A DNA stretch of 64,000 nucleotides from CBDBFG01 sp965204765 (lineage in GTDB: Bacteria > Pseudomonadota > Alphaproteobacteria > Caedimonadales > UBA9215). The position numbers were made by a program, and so were the translations under genes. The stretch covers positions 620,001 to 684,000 of the forward strand of contig CBDBFG010000004.1 in the NCBI GenBank assembly GCA_965204765.1. The letters are read 5' to 3'. This document shows positions 1 to 8,623 of this stretch, piece after piece (position 1 is the stretch's first letter; every line of letters begins with the position of its first letter). The notes under the pieces are model-generated. The model was given only the letters and a program-made list of their open reading frames with translations, was not told the origin of the DNA and did no database searches.

Positions 1-194
1 TCGTGAGAGGTAACAAAATTGATAACTTCACCCATTTTCCCTGAAAATTTTTCATTCTTTAAAGTGCGCTCTATTGTATTATTAGTGGTATCGTTTGTTC
101 TTTGTGCTGCAGAGGAAAATTCATTGCCCTCAAATATTCCAACAATAATTGGTGCGTTTTCATGTGCTGTTTCCTGTAAAAAATTAATCTTCAT
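1..194 (-). CDS. pepA: Leucyl aminopeptidase, N-terminal part (runs off the left edge)
   Basis: Reading the minus strand from an ATG at 194 gives an open frame of 64 codons that is still open at base 1, so only the N-terminus is present. The translation starts MKINFLQETAHENAPIIVGI and continues through EGNEFSSAAQRTND to GKMGEVINF. This resembles the non-catalytic N-terminal macro-like domain of M17 cytosol aminopeptidases (PepA), which release N-terminal residues from peptides in the cytoplasm. The metal-binding catalytic domain would lie outside the window. An AGGA about 9 bases before the ATG is a plausible ribosome binding site. The family call rests on this short domain only; the reading frame itself is secure. 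Confidence 0.7.
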   Translation of the reverse strand, partial: MKINFLQETAHENAPIIVGIFEGNEFSSAAQRTNDTTNNTIERTLKNEKFSGKMGEVINFVTSH

Positions 195-347
195 TGCTGT
201 ATCCTACTCTTATTTCTTGGAACCTGTAAATCACAACCATTCTCATGAAAAAAACTGAATTTGTAAAGCATAAATAAGTGATCTGTTCTATTTACTTGAC
301 AGCCTTGCGCAAAAAATGTATCAAAAATCAAAAGTATTGGGTTTGTT

Positions 348-518
348 ATGGCGAAAAAAGGTCCTGTGATAAAGATTAGGTTGGTTAGTGAGGAAAAGAC
401 GGGTTATTTTTATGTAACCAAAAAGAATCCTCGTAATATACCGGAAAAAATGGTTGTGAAAAAATACGATCCAGTGGCTAGGAAGCACTGTAATTTCAAA
501 GAAGCCAAGATAAAATAG
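348..518 (+). CDS. rpmG: 50S ribosomal protein L33
   Basis: The frame encodes 56 residues, starting [20 protein letters not shown] and ending [11 protein letters not shown]. This is the usual bacterial L33 pattern: [30 protein letters not shown]33 sits near the E site of the large subunit. It is the zinc-free type: the paired CxxC motifs of the zinc-binding paralogue are absent and there is only one Cys. It stands alone between pepA (opposite strand) and the zinc-ribbon gene. No strong ribosome binding site precedes the ATG; the start is fixed by the conserved N-terminus. Confidence 0.93.
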   Translation: MAKKGPVIKIRLVSEEKTGYFYVTKKNPRNIPEKMVVKKYDPVARKHCNFKEAKIK

Positions 519-736
519 ATATTTGTGCATTATTTGTACTTAAATATTTCTAGTCTTGCTAAGCGTGTTCGTTGCTGTCATTATGGATATGTAAAATAAA
601 CTAAGTATTGTCGTTCTACCTTTGTTATGGCCAGAATGATAGACTAGGTTTTTTTAATTTGAAATGATACTGTTAAGTTACTTGTAAATTATGTAATAAA
701 TTTATAGAATGTCGGTAACTTTTTTTGTTGGGTGCT

Positions 737-1408
737 ATGATAATAACTTGTCCTTCGTGTTTAAAGCGTTACTCTGTAGAAGATAATCTTATCGGTGATG
801 AAGGAAGGCAGGTACAGTGTGTGTCTTGCAATAACATATGGGTGTTTAGTCCCTCTAGAGTGGTGCAAGAGTCTCATACTTCTAAGGTTAATGTGAAGAA
901 AAATGATAATAGCCGAAAATCCAAATCTGGGTTGTATTGGTTCTTGTTGCTATCTGTTATTGCCCTTTGCGGGTCAGGTCTTTATTTAATGAAGAAGCAG
1001 GTATTAGAAGTGTTACCACAATCAAAAGTATTATATGATTTTTTTCATTCGCCTAAAATCAATTCTTTGTGCACTTTAAAGATACAAGATCTTAACTATT
1101 CTATTAATAAAATTAGCGGCGGAAAGCAAAAGATTACCCTGAGCGGTATTATTGTTAATTATGGCAAGGTTGTGCAAAGAGTAAGACCCTTGAAGGTAAC
1201 GATTAAAGGTGATTGTCGTTATGCTGATTTATGGCATAAATTGCTTAATAAGTACATTGAACGCGGTGCTAACAATAAGTGTGCTCTGGGAAGTTGGTCG
1301 TACGAGCCTAGTGAATCAAAGGTTTATCCAGGTGAAAAGCTTTCTTTTGAGACAAAATCAGACAAATTGTTTCTTGGCGGCGACTCCATTAAGGTACAAT
1401 TTAACTAG
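737..1408 (+). CDS. MJ0042-type zinc-ribbon membrane protein
   Basis: 223 residues from the ATG at 737; the frame is open a little further upstream from a TTG. The N-terminus MIITCPSCLKRYSVEDNLIG followed by VQCVSCNNIW gives two CxxC pairs, the MJ0042 zinc-ribbon found at the start of many alphaproteobacterial proteins. After a polar linker there is one membrane segment around residues 73-93 (LYWFLLLSVIALCGSGLYLM) and then a C-terminal domain of about 130 residues. That domain may be of the DUF3426 kind, but this is not certain. The protein is probably anchored in the inner membrane with the ribbon in the cytoplasm. It sits 8 bases before gmhA, so it may be cotranscribed with the heptose genes. 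Exact role unknown. Confidence 0.72.
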   Translation: MIITCPSCLKRYSVEDNLIGDEGRQVQCVSCNNIWVFSPSRVVQESHTSKVNVKKNDNSRKSKSGLYWFLLLSVIALCGSGLYLMKKQVLEVLPQSKVLYDFFHSPKINSLCTLKIQDLNYSINKISGGKQKITLSGIIVNYGKVVQRVRPLKVTIKGDCRYADLWHKLLNKYIERGANNKCALGSWSYEPSESKVYPGEKLSFETKSDKLFLGGDSIKVQFN

Positions 1409-1416
1409 AGGTAAGT

Positions 1417-2040
1417 GTGAGAAATTTTAAATTTACTACAGAATCGTGGGGACAAGAACAAGATTTACGTGACTATTATTTACAAGAATTTTCTGAACAC
1501 AAAGCAGTTACGATTGCGACCGAAAATAAGCTACAGCAAGATTTTGGCAAATTGTGCAGAGTGTGCATTGATTCTATTGTTAAAGGTGGAAAAATTATGT
1601 TTTTTGGCAATGGGGGTAGTGCATCGGATTCACAACATCTGGCAACCGAACTTACCATAAGGTATAAGGATGATAGACAAGCTATACCAGCCCTGGCTTT
1701 GACTACTGATACTTCGACTTTGACTGCAACGCCGAATGATTTTTCATTTGATGTCTTATTTAGCAGGCAAATAGAAGCGCTTGGATCTCCGGAAGATGTT
1801 GCTATAGGTATATCGACTTCTGGTAATAGTGAAAACGTTATTCAAGGATTGATGACTGCGAAGAAGATGGGGATGGTTAGTGCTGCTTTATCTGGCAATA
1901 GTGGTGGTAGATTACATAATATAGCTGATCCGTTGCTTATCGTGCCCTCTGCTACAACTAGTAGGATACAAGAAATGCACATAACTCTTGGACAGATGTT
2001 ATGTGGCGCTATCGAAAAGGGTTTAAGTTTAGTAGACTAA
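1417..2040 (+). CDS. gmhA: Sedoheptulose-7-phosphate isomerase
   Basis: 207 residues, a SIS-domain isomerase that converts sedoheptulose 7-phosphate to D-glycero-D-manno-heptose 7-phosphate, the first step toward the LPS core heptose. Family motifs are visible: the phosphate-binding GNGGSASDSQH near residues 65-75, STSGNSENV near 130-138, and the metal and active-site set HLATEL plus RIQEMH toward the C-terminus. The start is a GTG at 1417 with AGAGG just upstream; no ATG fits the conserved N-terminus. Its stop codon overlaps the ATG of the next gene (TAATG), which suggests translational coupling with the heptose kinase. Length is normal for the family (about 190-200). Confidence 0.93.
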   Translation: MRNFKFTTESWGQEQDLRDYYLQEFSEHKAVTIATENKLQQDFGKLCRVCIDSIVKGGKIMFFGNGGSASDSQHLATELTIRYKDDRQAIPALALTTDTSTLTATPNDFSFDVLFSRQIEALGSPEDVAIGISTSGNSENVIQGLMTAKKMGMVSAALSGNSGGRLHNIADPLLIVPSATTSRIQEMHITLGQMLCGAIEKGLSLVD

Positions 2041-3029
2041 TGTCATATATGAATCTTTTAAGTAAATTATTTAATCATGATCATTCCGTTAACATACTGT
2101 GTATAGGTGATATCATGTTAGATTGTTATCTATATGGTAAGGTTGAAAGGATATCTCCTGAGGCACCTGTACCGGTGTTACAAGTGCAATCCGAACAATT
2201 TATGTTAGGTGGTGCTGGCAATGTGGTAAGGAATATTGCCTCACTAGGTGGTCATGTTGATTTTGTTGCAGTAGTTGGTGATGATAAACCTGGCCATGAT
2301 ATCGATTCTTTATGTAGTAGTACAAAGAATTTGTCTTATGAGCTGATAGTAATGAAAGATTATACTACAGTCGTCAAAAAGCGAGTGATATCTGACAGAC
2401 AGCAAATAGTTCGTATCGATAGGGGAGATAAATGTATTGTATCAGCATCGATAAGAAAAAGAATTATAGGCATTGTAGCGCACAAAATTATAAATACAGA
2501 TATCGTTGTATTATCTGATTATGCCAAAGGTATCCTGACCAAGGAATTAAATACTGAAATCATTAATATTGCTAAAAAGCACAATGTGCCGGTGATTGTA
2601 GACCCCAAAAGTACTGATTATAGTACCTATTATGGTGCAGATTTTATTACCCCCAATCTCAAAGAATTAGCAGATGTTTCTGGTGAACCTATTGATAGTC
2701 AAGAGAATATTATTAAAATAGCAAGCAAACTAAAGGCAAATTATAATCTTTCTGGTTTATTGGTTACTAAAAGTCAAGATGGTATGACTTTATTGGGCAC
2801 TGATGATAAATTTCATCACATTTCAACCAAAGCTATTGAAGTATACGACGTATCTGGAGCAGGGGATACGGTTGTTGCAGCTTTCTCGTTGGGATTAGCT
2901 TCGGGTTTATCAGAGCTGGAAGCAGCACAATTTGCTAATTTATGCGCCGGTATTGTAGTGGGTAAATTAGGTACTGCTGTGGTTGATAAAAATGATATAA
3001 AGGAATACAATGTGCGGGTACATATTTAA
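2040..3029 (+). CDS. rfaE1: D-glycero-D-manno-heptose-7-phosphate kinase
   Basis: 329 residues from the ATG that overlaps the gmhA stop. This is a PfkB-family sugar kinase matching the N-terminal half of E. coli HldE. It phosphorylates heptose 7-phosphate at C1 in ADP-heptose synthesis. Signatures include GGAGNVVRNIASLGG near residue 58, the acidic PfkB block, and the catalytic anion-hole motif VYDVSGAGDTVVAAF near residue 270. The protein stops after the kinase domain. The adenylyltransferase half is encoded separately in another frame, overlapping by 20 bases. Split kinase and adenylyltransferase genes are known in other bacteria, so this is probably a real two-gene form and not a recent frameshift. 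Confidence 0.9.
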   Translation: MSYMNLLSKLFNHDHSVNILCIGDIMLDCYLYGKVERISPEAPVPVLQVQSEQFMLGGAGNVVRNIASLGGHVDFVAVVGDDKPGHDIDSLCSSTKNLSYELIVMKDYTTVVKKRVISDRQQIVRIDRGDKCIVSASIRKRIIGIVAHKIINTDIVVLSDYAKGILTKELNTEIINIAKKHNVPVIVDPKSTDYSTYYGADFITPNLKELADVSGEPIDSQENIIKIASKLKANYNLSGLLVTKSQDGMTLLGTDDKFHHISTKAIEVYDVSGAGDTVVAAFSLGLASGLSELEAAQFANLCAGIVVGKLGTAVVDKNDIKEYNVRVHI

Positions 3030-3498
3030 TACCTCCCAATGGAACAAGGCCGGTACGATAGTAAATGATTGGAATGCTAATCAGCAAAAAGTCGGTTTCT
3101 CTAATGGATGTTTTGATATTATTCATCCTGGACATATCAAGGTTTTGCAAGAATCCAAAAGTTATTGTGATAAACTAGTCGTAGGTCTTAATAGTGATTC
3201 CTCTGTGCGTAATTTAAAGGGTGATGCACGGCCAATTAATCATGAGCATTCTAGAGCAATTGTACTACATGCTCTGTCTATGGTTGATATGGTGGTTATA
3301 TTTGCGGATGAAACTCCGTTAAATTTGATCAAGTTAATTAATCCAGATTTGTTGTTCAAAGGTGCTGATTATACTTTGGATAAAGTGGTTGGTGCACAAG
3401 AGGTAATGAAATCTGGTGGTGAAGTTAAGCTAATTAATCTTAAAAGCGGTTATAGTACAACAAATATAATATCTAAAATTAATGAATCATCTAGCTAA
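3010..3498 (+). CDS. rfaE2: D-glycero-beta-D-manno-heptose-1-phosphate adenylyltransferase
   Basis: 162 residues corresponding to the C-terminal half of HldE, a nucleotidyltransferase that joins AMP to heptose 1-phosphate. The nucleotide-binding motif GCFDIIHPGH lies near residues 33-42. The later family blocks LNSDSSVRNLKG, DLLFKGADYT and STTNIISKI are intact. The ATG lies inside the 3' end of the kinase gene and in a different frame, so expression is probably coupled. GmhB and the epimerase HldD, needed to finish ADP-heptose, are not in the window. Confidence 0.92.
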   Translation: MCGYIFNTSQWNKAGTIVNDWNANQQKVGFSNGCFDIIHPGHIKVLQESKSYCDKLVVGLNSDSSVRNLKGDARPINHEHSRAIVLHALSMVDMVVIFADETPLNLIKLINPDLLFKGADYTLDKVVGAQEVMKSGGEVKLINLKSGYSTTNIISKINESSS

Positions 3499-3769
3499 CT
3501 CATTGCCTTCCTTATATCATTTAGGATGTTAATGGTAATATGATCCTATATTTAGGCTATTTTTATTCTTGATTGGTACTATGGTGCATTGAGCACAATA
3601 GAGGTGCTGTCTTCATTGCTGACTCAGTCTAGTTATTTGATGATTCCTGCATGGATGTAAATTAAAATCAGGCACTGCTTCCATGTTGCTTGGCTGTTGC
3701 AATGTGAGGTTTTTTGCCTGAATTATTAATGCATTATAATGCAATTATTACTTAATGTCATCAATATCA

Positions 3770-4453
3770 TTAACTAGCTTTAGTATCTAACGGTGTTATA
3801 TTTGTTTTTTCTTGTGTTGCCGATGTGTTGTATAGATTATCAGTTTTTTTCTTTAGATAATTAAGCAGGCTGTTTATATTACCGTTGCGTATTATTTCTG
3901 TATATTCGCTACGTAGGGTGATACCCATGCTGATGTTGTTAATTTTTACGTCTACTATTTTTAAACCTCTTTTGGTATTAAATACTTTCCATTTTATCTC
4001 TATTTCGTTACCAGTATGCGAGTCTACTATCGCACTGTTGATTACTACTCCTTTATCTTTGGTAGGTGTTGTGGACTTTATAATTAGTTTCTCATTGTTA
4101 TATGAGTCAAAGTGAGAAGAGTAGGTATATACCATCGCATCTATAAACAAGTTAACGTATTTGATTTGTTGTGGTTGTGGCATGCGACGCCAATATCTTG
4201 CTACTACAAAACGAGCAATGCTACGGGTAGCAAAATGCTGTTGTATAGCTTGCTTAAATTGGGTTCTGCGTACCGTAATAGGTGTTTCTTTATTGGATAA
4301 TATATTGATAGTACTATTGGCAAAATTACTAACAAACTCTTTGTGTTGTGTGTATAGTTCGTGGGTCGTAGTATTCTTTTGGTTTGTGCTTGCAAAAGAG
4401 TGGGCTAAAGTCAGGTATACCGCACATAGTGTAAAATATAATGTTTTTAACAT
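3770..4453 (-). CDS. mlaC: MlaC-like periplasmic phospholipid-binding protein
   Basis: 227 residues with an N-terminal signal peptide (MLKTLYFTLCAVYLTLAHSFA, cleavage near residue 22). It belongs to the MlaC/Ttg2D family of periplasmic shuttles that carry phospholipid between the outer-membrane MlaA and the inner-membrane MlaFEDB transporter. Visible family features are RRTQFKQAIQQHF, IARFVVARYWRRM, YVNLFIDAMVYTYSSHF and IVDVKINNISMGITLRSEY. The last is the conserved VxDxxxxGxSxxxxxRxxF-type C-terminal block. A strong AAGGAGA precedes the ATG. The gene follows mlaA by 13 bases on the same strand. The tail after residue 205 is lineage-specific. Confidence 0.85.
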   Translation of the reverse strand: MLKTLYFTLCAVYLTLAHSFASTNQKNTTTHELYTQHKEFVSNFANSTINILSNKETPITVRRTQFKQAIQQHFATRSIARFVVARYWRRMPQPQQIKYVNLFIDAMVYTYSSHFDSYNNEKLIIKSTTPTKDKGVVINSAIVDSHTGNEIEIKWKVFNTKRGLKIVDVKINNISMGITLRSEYTEIIRNGNINSLLNYLKKKTDNLYNTSATQEKTNITPLDTKAS

Positions 4454-4466
4454 TGTGTCTCCTTAA

Positions 4467-5261
4467 CTATATTATATCATCCGGAATTATTGTTTCATCT
4501 GGCTCGACTACTATTTGTTTGTTTTGCATGTACAGTAGCCTATAAGCATTGTAAGGATCTCGGTTTTGGTTAGTTTCGTCGATTATATCCTTAAAACGAT
4601 GTCTAGTAATAATTGCATTTGCAATTGATCTGGTGGTGACATAGCCTCTGTTATTAGTATTCCACATATATCGATTGTATGGATCAGACAAATGATCAGC
4701 TAACATACCGATAGAGTCAAGAAAGCTAGATGAACCTATTAATGGTAGTACCAGATATGGTCCAGGGCTTAGCCCCCATTTTCTTAACGTATCTCCGAAA
4801 CCTTTTTTATGCTTTGTAATGTGGAACACATTAGATGCGGGATCAAACAATCCCAATATACCTAAGGTGGAATTGATAACAAATCTAGATAGAGTTTTGA
4901 ATAATCCCACTGGTTCTGCGCATAATACGTCATTGATAGCTGTTAGCGGCGAGGAAAGATTATCTAAAAAGTTTGCTACGCTTATTTTTGCTTGGTCAAA
5001 CAGTATTAGGTCGTACATAGAGCATACTGGTCGTAAGATAGCGAAATCTAACATTTGGTTAAAGCCAAATACCACTCTATTAAACGGTTCAAATGGATCG
5101 TGATATTTAATCTGTTGTTCATATTCCTGTAAGGATTCTTCATGATTATTGGATTGTTCTTCAACTGTGTTTGTTTGTTCAGGATACGCTATCGCATCTG
5201 ACCTAACGTCTATACATCCTAAGTAAAAAGCGAAGTATAAAATTAATTTTATTTTATTCAT
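4467..5261 (-). CDS. mlaA: MlaA/VacJ-family outer-membrane lipoprotein
   Basis: 264 residues from an ATG at 5261; a TTG three codons upstream is in frame but less likely, since GGA lies about 5 bases before the ATG. The N-terminus has a hydrophobic signal with a YLGC sequence that could be a lipobox. The body has the VacJ signature DPFEPFNRVVFGFNQMLD near residue 65, then RFVINSTLGILGLFDPAS, GFGDTLRKWG, GPYLVLPLIGSSSF and RDPYNAYRLLY-type blocks. MlaA removes misplaced phospholipids from the outer leaflet and hands them to MlaC, encoded next. The inner-membrane MlaFEDB genes are not here. Confidence 0.88.
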   Translation of the reverse strand: MNKIKLILYFAFYLGCIDVRSDAIAYPEQTNTVEEQSNNHEESLQEYEQQIKYHDPFEPFNRVVFGFNQMLDFAILRPVCSMYDLILFDQAKISVANFLDNLSSPLTAINDVLCAEPVGLFKTLSRFVINSTLGILGLFDPASNVFHITKHKKGFGDTLRKWGLSPGPYLVLPLIGSSSFLDSIGMLADHLSDPYNRYMWNTNNRGYVTTRSIANAIITRHRFKDIIDETNQNRDPYNAYRLLYMQNKQIVVEPDETIIPDDII

Positions 5262-5464
5262 TATTTCCAAGTTTATTTCTGATTTAAGATAAATTTGACT
5301 TATTCTATATTATTTTACAAACAAAAAATCATTTACATTGTTATTTTGCCCATTGCACATACTAAACTAGTGTATCTTGTACCGCAAAATGAGTAATAAT
5401 TCAAAATAAAACACCATTAATTTATCGTGTGCTGATATTATCACAATCAATGGTAACTAAAACA

Positions 5465-6067
5465 TTAACATGAGGTATTTTTATTTTTCTTTTTGATATG
5501 GAGATAGATAATGACATTTACTATTGCTGATAATATTAACATTACGGTTTTAAATGAATCCATAGAGGTAAAGAAATACAATATAGTTGTTAATGTTCCT
5601 AATATTAGTATGATGGAGCATCGATGTTGATAGTATATATGTGTAATTTTTACGTAAAATGCTGCTAGTATTACCGCGACAACGATTGCCGCTATAATAT
5701 CTGCAACATCATGGAAATTTGCTGATATTATTGCATATGCCACCCAGATAATTATTATGATCGGCATATATGTCAGTAAGGATTTCTTAGTAATTTTCAA
5801 TATTATATAAGACCACATTAGAGCGACAGTTTGCATGTGGCCGCTAGGCATTGCAAAGCTTGTGGAAAGCAGATGTTGTGGTAATGGCTTGCCTATAATT
5901 TTTTTTAACACACCGTTGAGCATAATATTAAAAAATAATAAGGGAAGTAATTCTATAAATGCCAATTGATGTTTGCTGAATATTCCAATAATCAGTACGC
6001 ATACAATAAAAGGAGTGTGGGACATTTCTAAACCTATACAAATAAGTAGGTTTTTTGCTTCAATCAT
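5465..6067 (-). CDS. PAP2-superfamily integral membrane phosphatase
   Basis: 200 residues, mostly hydrophobic, with about five or six membrane segments. The three parts of the PAP2 (type 2 phosphatidic acid phosphatase) active site can be read: KKIIGKPLPQ near residue 55, SFAMPSGH near 70-77, and SANFHDVADII near 115-125. Members remove phosphate from lipid substrates such as phosphatidate, undecaprenyl diphosphate or lipid A. The substrate here cannot be told from sequence. The first motif carries a Lys-Pro where Arg-Pro is usual. It lies 194 bases downstream of mlaA on the same strand, so a lipid-related role is plausible but not shown. Confidence 0.8.
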   Translation of the reverse strand: MIEAKNLLICIGLEMSHTPFIVCVLIIGIFSKHQLAFIELLPLLFFNIMLNGVLKKIIGKPLPQHLLSTSFAMPSGHMQTVALMWSYIILKITKKSLLTYMPIIIIIWVAYAIISANFHDVADIIAAIVVAVILAAFYVKITHIYYQHRCSIILILGTLTTILYFFTSMDSFKTVMLILSAIVNVIIYLHIKKKNKNTSC

Positions 6068-6134
6068 GATGGTATTATTTTGCTTTTTTTATTCAAATAT
6101 TTATTAACGAATTTAGTTTTTGACATCAATGGTG

Positions 6135-7436
6135 TTATTCAGCTTTAGTTTTCCAGGTCAAAGAGAAAAATATGGCTGCGATCAGTGCGCTAGAGATGAA
6201 TACTATAAACCCTATATCCCATCCCCATATGTCCACTATTTTCCCTACACCTATTCCTGATATAGCGGCGCTAAATATATAGGTTATCAATCCCATAAAC
6301 CCTGTTGCTACACCTACGGCTCGTTTAGAGGCAAAGTCTGCAATAGCTATTCCTGCAAGAACCTGTGGTCCTGCTACCAGAAAGCCAGCAAATACTAGGG
6401 CAATAGTATCTAATAGATGGTGTCCTTTGGGAGTTTTCCACAAGATGATTAGAGAAAGCGTTAATAGTAACAAGTATATGGTGGCGACAGGTCCTCTTCG
6501 TCCTTTAAAGATTTTATCTGAGAACCAGCCTGCTATTATTGCCCCTGGTATCCCAGCAATATCAAAAATCGCTAGTTGGCTACCAGCTAACAATATATCC
6601 GCTCCTTTAAATTCACTTAAGAAAGTAGGAGCCCAGTTTAATACACCCATTCTGGGTATGTATAAAAACATATTGGCTAAGCTTATATACCAGACAAATC
6701 GATTGGTTAGGACAAGATCTATAATCTCTTTGTAGGTCAATCTCTCGCTATGTTGATGATCTTTGTTGTATGTTTCTGATTTATAAATTTCTACTGCGGG
6801 CAGTCCAACTGTGGTGGGTTTATTTCTAAGGCGATTAAATAAAAATATGCTAATTAGTCCTGACATTAGTGCTGGTACTGTAAAAGCAGATCTCCAGCCA
6901 TATCTATGGATTAGGTATCCTCCTAATATTGCAATTGCTGCGCTACCAATTTGATGAGAGCATGACCAAATAGACCATTTTGTGCCTATTTCCTTTGCGC
7001 TAAACCAGTGGGTTAATAATTTGGCTGATGGTGGCCACCCCATAGATTGTACCCAACCATTACATGCCCATACAATGCACAGAAATGTTAAGCCGGTAGT
7101 GATACTAATACATGCGCTTAAGAGCGCTGAACACAATAATCCTATGGACATAAAGTACCGAGCATCTGAGTTATCGCTTAGGTAGCCATTACAGAATTTT
7201 CCAATTCCGTATATCAAGGAATACAGGGTAAGTACAAATCCCGTTTCTGCTCTGGTATAATCAAATTCTGCTCTCATTCCTGGTACTGCAATGGAAAAAT
7301 TAGCTCTTACCAGGTAAAAAGCAGAATATCCTAATATAGTGGAATACAATATTCTGAGGCGCCAATAACTATAGCTTTTACCAGCATTAGAGCGAAAGGT
7401 AGTAGTTAAGTTATTGCATGCGGTTTGATTGTCCAT
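6135..7436 (-). CDS. MFS organophosphate:phosphate antiporter (GlpT/UhpT-type)
   Basis: 433 residues with about twelve membrane segments. It has the signature of the organophosphate:phosphate antiporter group: YLVRANFSIAVPGM, the motif GKFCNGYLSD, and NGWVQSMGWPPSAKLLTHWFS followed by KEIGTKWSIWSCSHQIGSA. Characterised relatives exchange inorganic phosphate for glycerol 3-phosphate (GlpT), hexose 6-phosphate (UhpT) or act as the sensor UhpC. The true substrate is unknown. For an intracellular bacterium such a carrier would import phosphorylated host metabolites. There is no uhpAB regulator nearby. It is transcribed alone, with 242 bases before rpsU and only 67 bases after it to the PAP2 gene. 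Confidence 0.88.
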   Translation of the reverse strand: MDNQTACNNLTTTFRSNAGKSYSYWRLRILYSTILGYSAFYLVRANFSIAVPGMRAEFDYTRAETGFVLTLYSLIYGIGKFCNGYLSDNSDARYFMSIGLLCSALLSACISITTGLTFLCIVWACNGWVQSMGWPPSAKLLTHWFSAKEIGTKWSIWSCSHQIGSAAIAILGGYLIHRYGWRSAFTVPALMSGLISIFLFNRLRNKPTTVGLPAVEIYKSETYNKDHQHSERLTYKEIIDLVLTNRFVWYISLANMFLYIPRMGVLNWAPTFLSEFKGADILLAGSQLAIFDIAGIPGAIIAGWFSDKIFKGRRGPVATIYLLLLTLSLIILWKTPKGHHLLDTIALVFAGFLVAGPQVLAGIAIADFASKRAVGVATGFMGLITYIFSAAISGIGVGKIVDIWGWDIGFIVFISSALIAAIFFSLTWKTKAE

Positions 7437-7678
7437 TATGTATTCAATCTTATTTATATATTATGGGGTTCAGACTATTCTTCGATTATATGTTAGTCAA
7501 TAAGATTTTATAGAAAAATTACGTTGTGATCTGATGCGGAATTTACAGAGGGATTTGCTAACTATTTTTGATATGTTGAGAATGGTATTCTCACTTTTGT
7601 ACTACTTCATTATGTAATGTCATGATGTTATTCGTAGTACAATGCAAGAATACCTTGTTATGCTTAAGTTCGTTTAGG

Positions 7679-7882
7679 CTAGTAACCTTCTCGTTCTAGA
7701 CGTTTGCGTAATAGTTTTCGCATGCGTCTTATAGACTCAGTATTTTCACGCTTTTTACGTTCTGAAGGTTTCTCAAAGTGTTTGCGTAGTTTAATGACAC
7801 GAAACACACCTTCTCTTTGAAGTTTTTTCTTCAAAATGCGCAAAGCTTGTTCTACGTTATTATCATGAACATTTATGAGCAT
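7679..7882 (-). CDS. rpsU: 30S ribosomal protein S21
   Basis: 67 residues, very basic, starting [20 protein letters not shown] and ending [12 protein letters not shown], the typical bacterial S21 pattern. S21 helps base-pairing of the message with the 3' end of 16S rRNA at initiation. A good AAAGGAGAG precedes the ATG. It is divergent from the COQ9-family gene with 117 bases between them; this neighbourhood is common in alphaproteobacteria. Confidence 0.96.
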   Translation of the reverse strand: MLINVHDNNVEQALRILKKKLQREGVFRVIKLRKHFEKPSERKKRENTESIRRMRKLLRKRLEREGY

Positions 7883-7999
7883 GTGCGCTCACTCTCCTTT
7901 CAAAATAGATTTTACTAATAATTTTATTTAAAAAATGTTAATAAATACCTTAAGCAAGGCGATCATATTACATTTTGCTATGGAAGTGAAGGTTTTATT

Positions 8000-8623
8000 A
8001 TGAATATACATTCGAAGGAAGCACAGGATAAAATTATGCAATGCATGATCTGTCATGTTGCGCAGCATGGGTGGACGATAAACGCATTGGCGAATGCCGT
8101 TCTTGATGCCGGTTTTAACACGGGTGATGAATATAGAGTTTTTTCTGGTGATTTAGATGAGGTGTTAAAATTTTATTGGCAATCCATTGATCGTCAAATG
8201 TTTACCAAGGCGCAAGCTTTAGATTTGTCATGTATGAGGTTAAAAGATAAGTTTATTTCTATTATAATGTTAAGGATTGCTTTGTTGAATAAGCAGGGTA
8301 AATTGCAGGCCGAGCAAGTCTATAATTACCTTAACAGTCCTGCTAAATATTCTTTGGCATTTAGTTTATTATCTCATACGGTAAGCGAGTTATGGTATTT
8401 TGTTGGTGATCGTTCTACGGATTTTAATTTTTATACCAAAAGGGCGATGTTGCTATACATATATTTTGATATTATGCGTTTTTGGTTGCGTGATGATACA
8501 GAAGACTTTATTGCAACCAGATCTCATCTTAATACCAGGCTTGACCAAGTGATGAGTATAACTGATATCAAATCAAAACTACGTAAGGCTTTTGCTGTTT
8601 TTACAGCAAAAGACAAAGATTAA
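8000..8623 (+). CDS. COQ9-family protein
   Basis: 207 residues with the general architecture of the bacterial COQ9/RpsU-divergent family: an N-terminal TetR-like helical part (HGWTINALANAVLDAGFNTG) and a C-terminal block FYTKRAMLLYIYFDIMRFWL followed by RDDTEDFIATRSHLNTRLDQ. The mitochondrial member binds lipids and assists the COQ7 hydroxylase in ubiquinone synthesis. The bacterial role is presumed similar but less tested. The divergent position from rpsU supports the assignment. The last codons form a strong 10-bp inverted repeat at 8589-8612. Confidence 0.85.
   Translation: MNIHSKEAQDKIMQCMICHVAQHGWTINALANAVLDAGFNTGDEYRVFSGDLDEVLKFYWQSIDRQMFTKAQALDLSCMRLKDKFISIIMLRIALLNKQGKLQAEQVYNYLNSPAKYSLAFSLLSHTVSELWYFVGDRSTDFNFYTKRAMLLYIYFDIMRFWLRDDTEDFIATRSHLNTRLDQVMSITDIKSKLRKAFAVFTAKDKD
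8589..8612. repeat. Perfect 10-bp inverted repeat at the end of the COQ9-family gene
   Basis: CTTTTGCTGT at 8589-8598 and its exact complement at 8603-8612 enclose a TTTT loop. It lies in the last coding codons. No U-run follows on the plus strand, so it is not a standard intrinsic terminator, but it could stabilise or attenuate the mRNA end. Confidence 0.6.

Noticed and set aside
550..647. CTAGTCT and AGACTAG arms followed by a T-run after rpmG
   Set aside because: The 7-bp arms are 84 bases apart with no supporting inner stem, so a terminator is not convincing.
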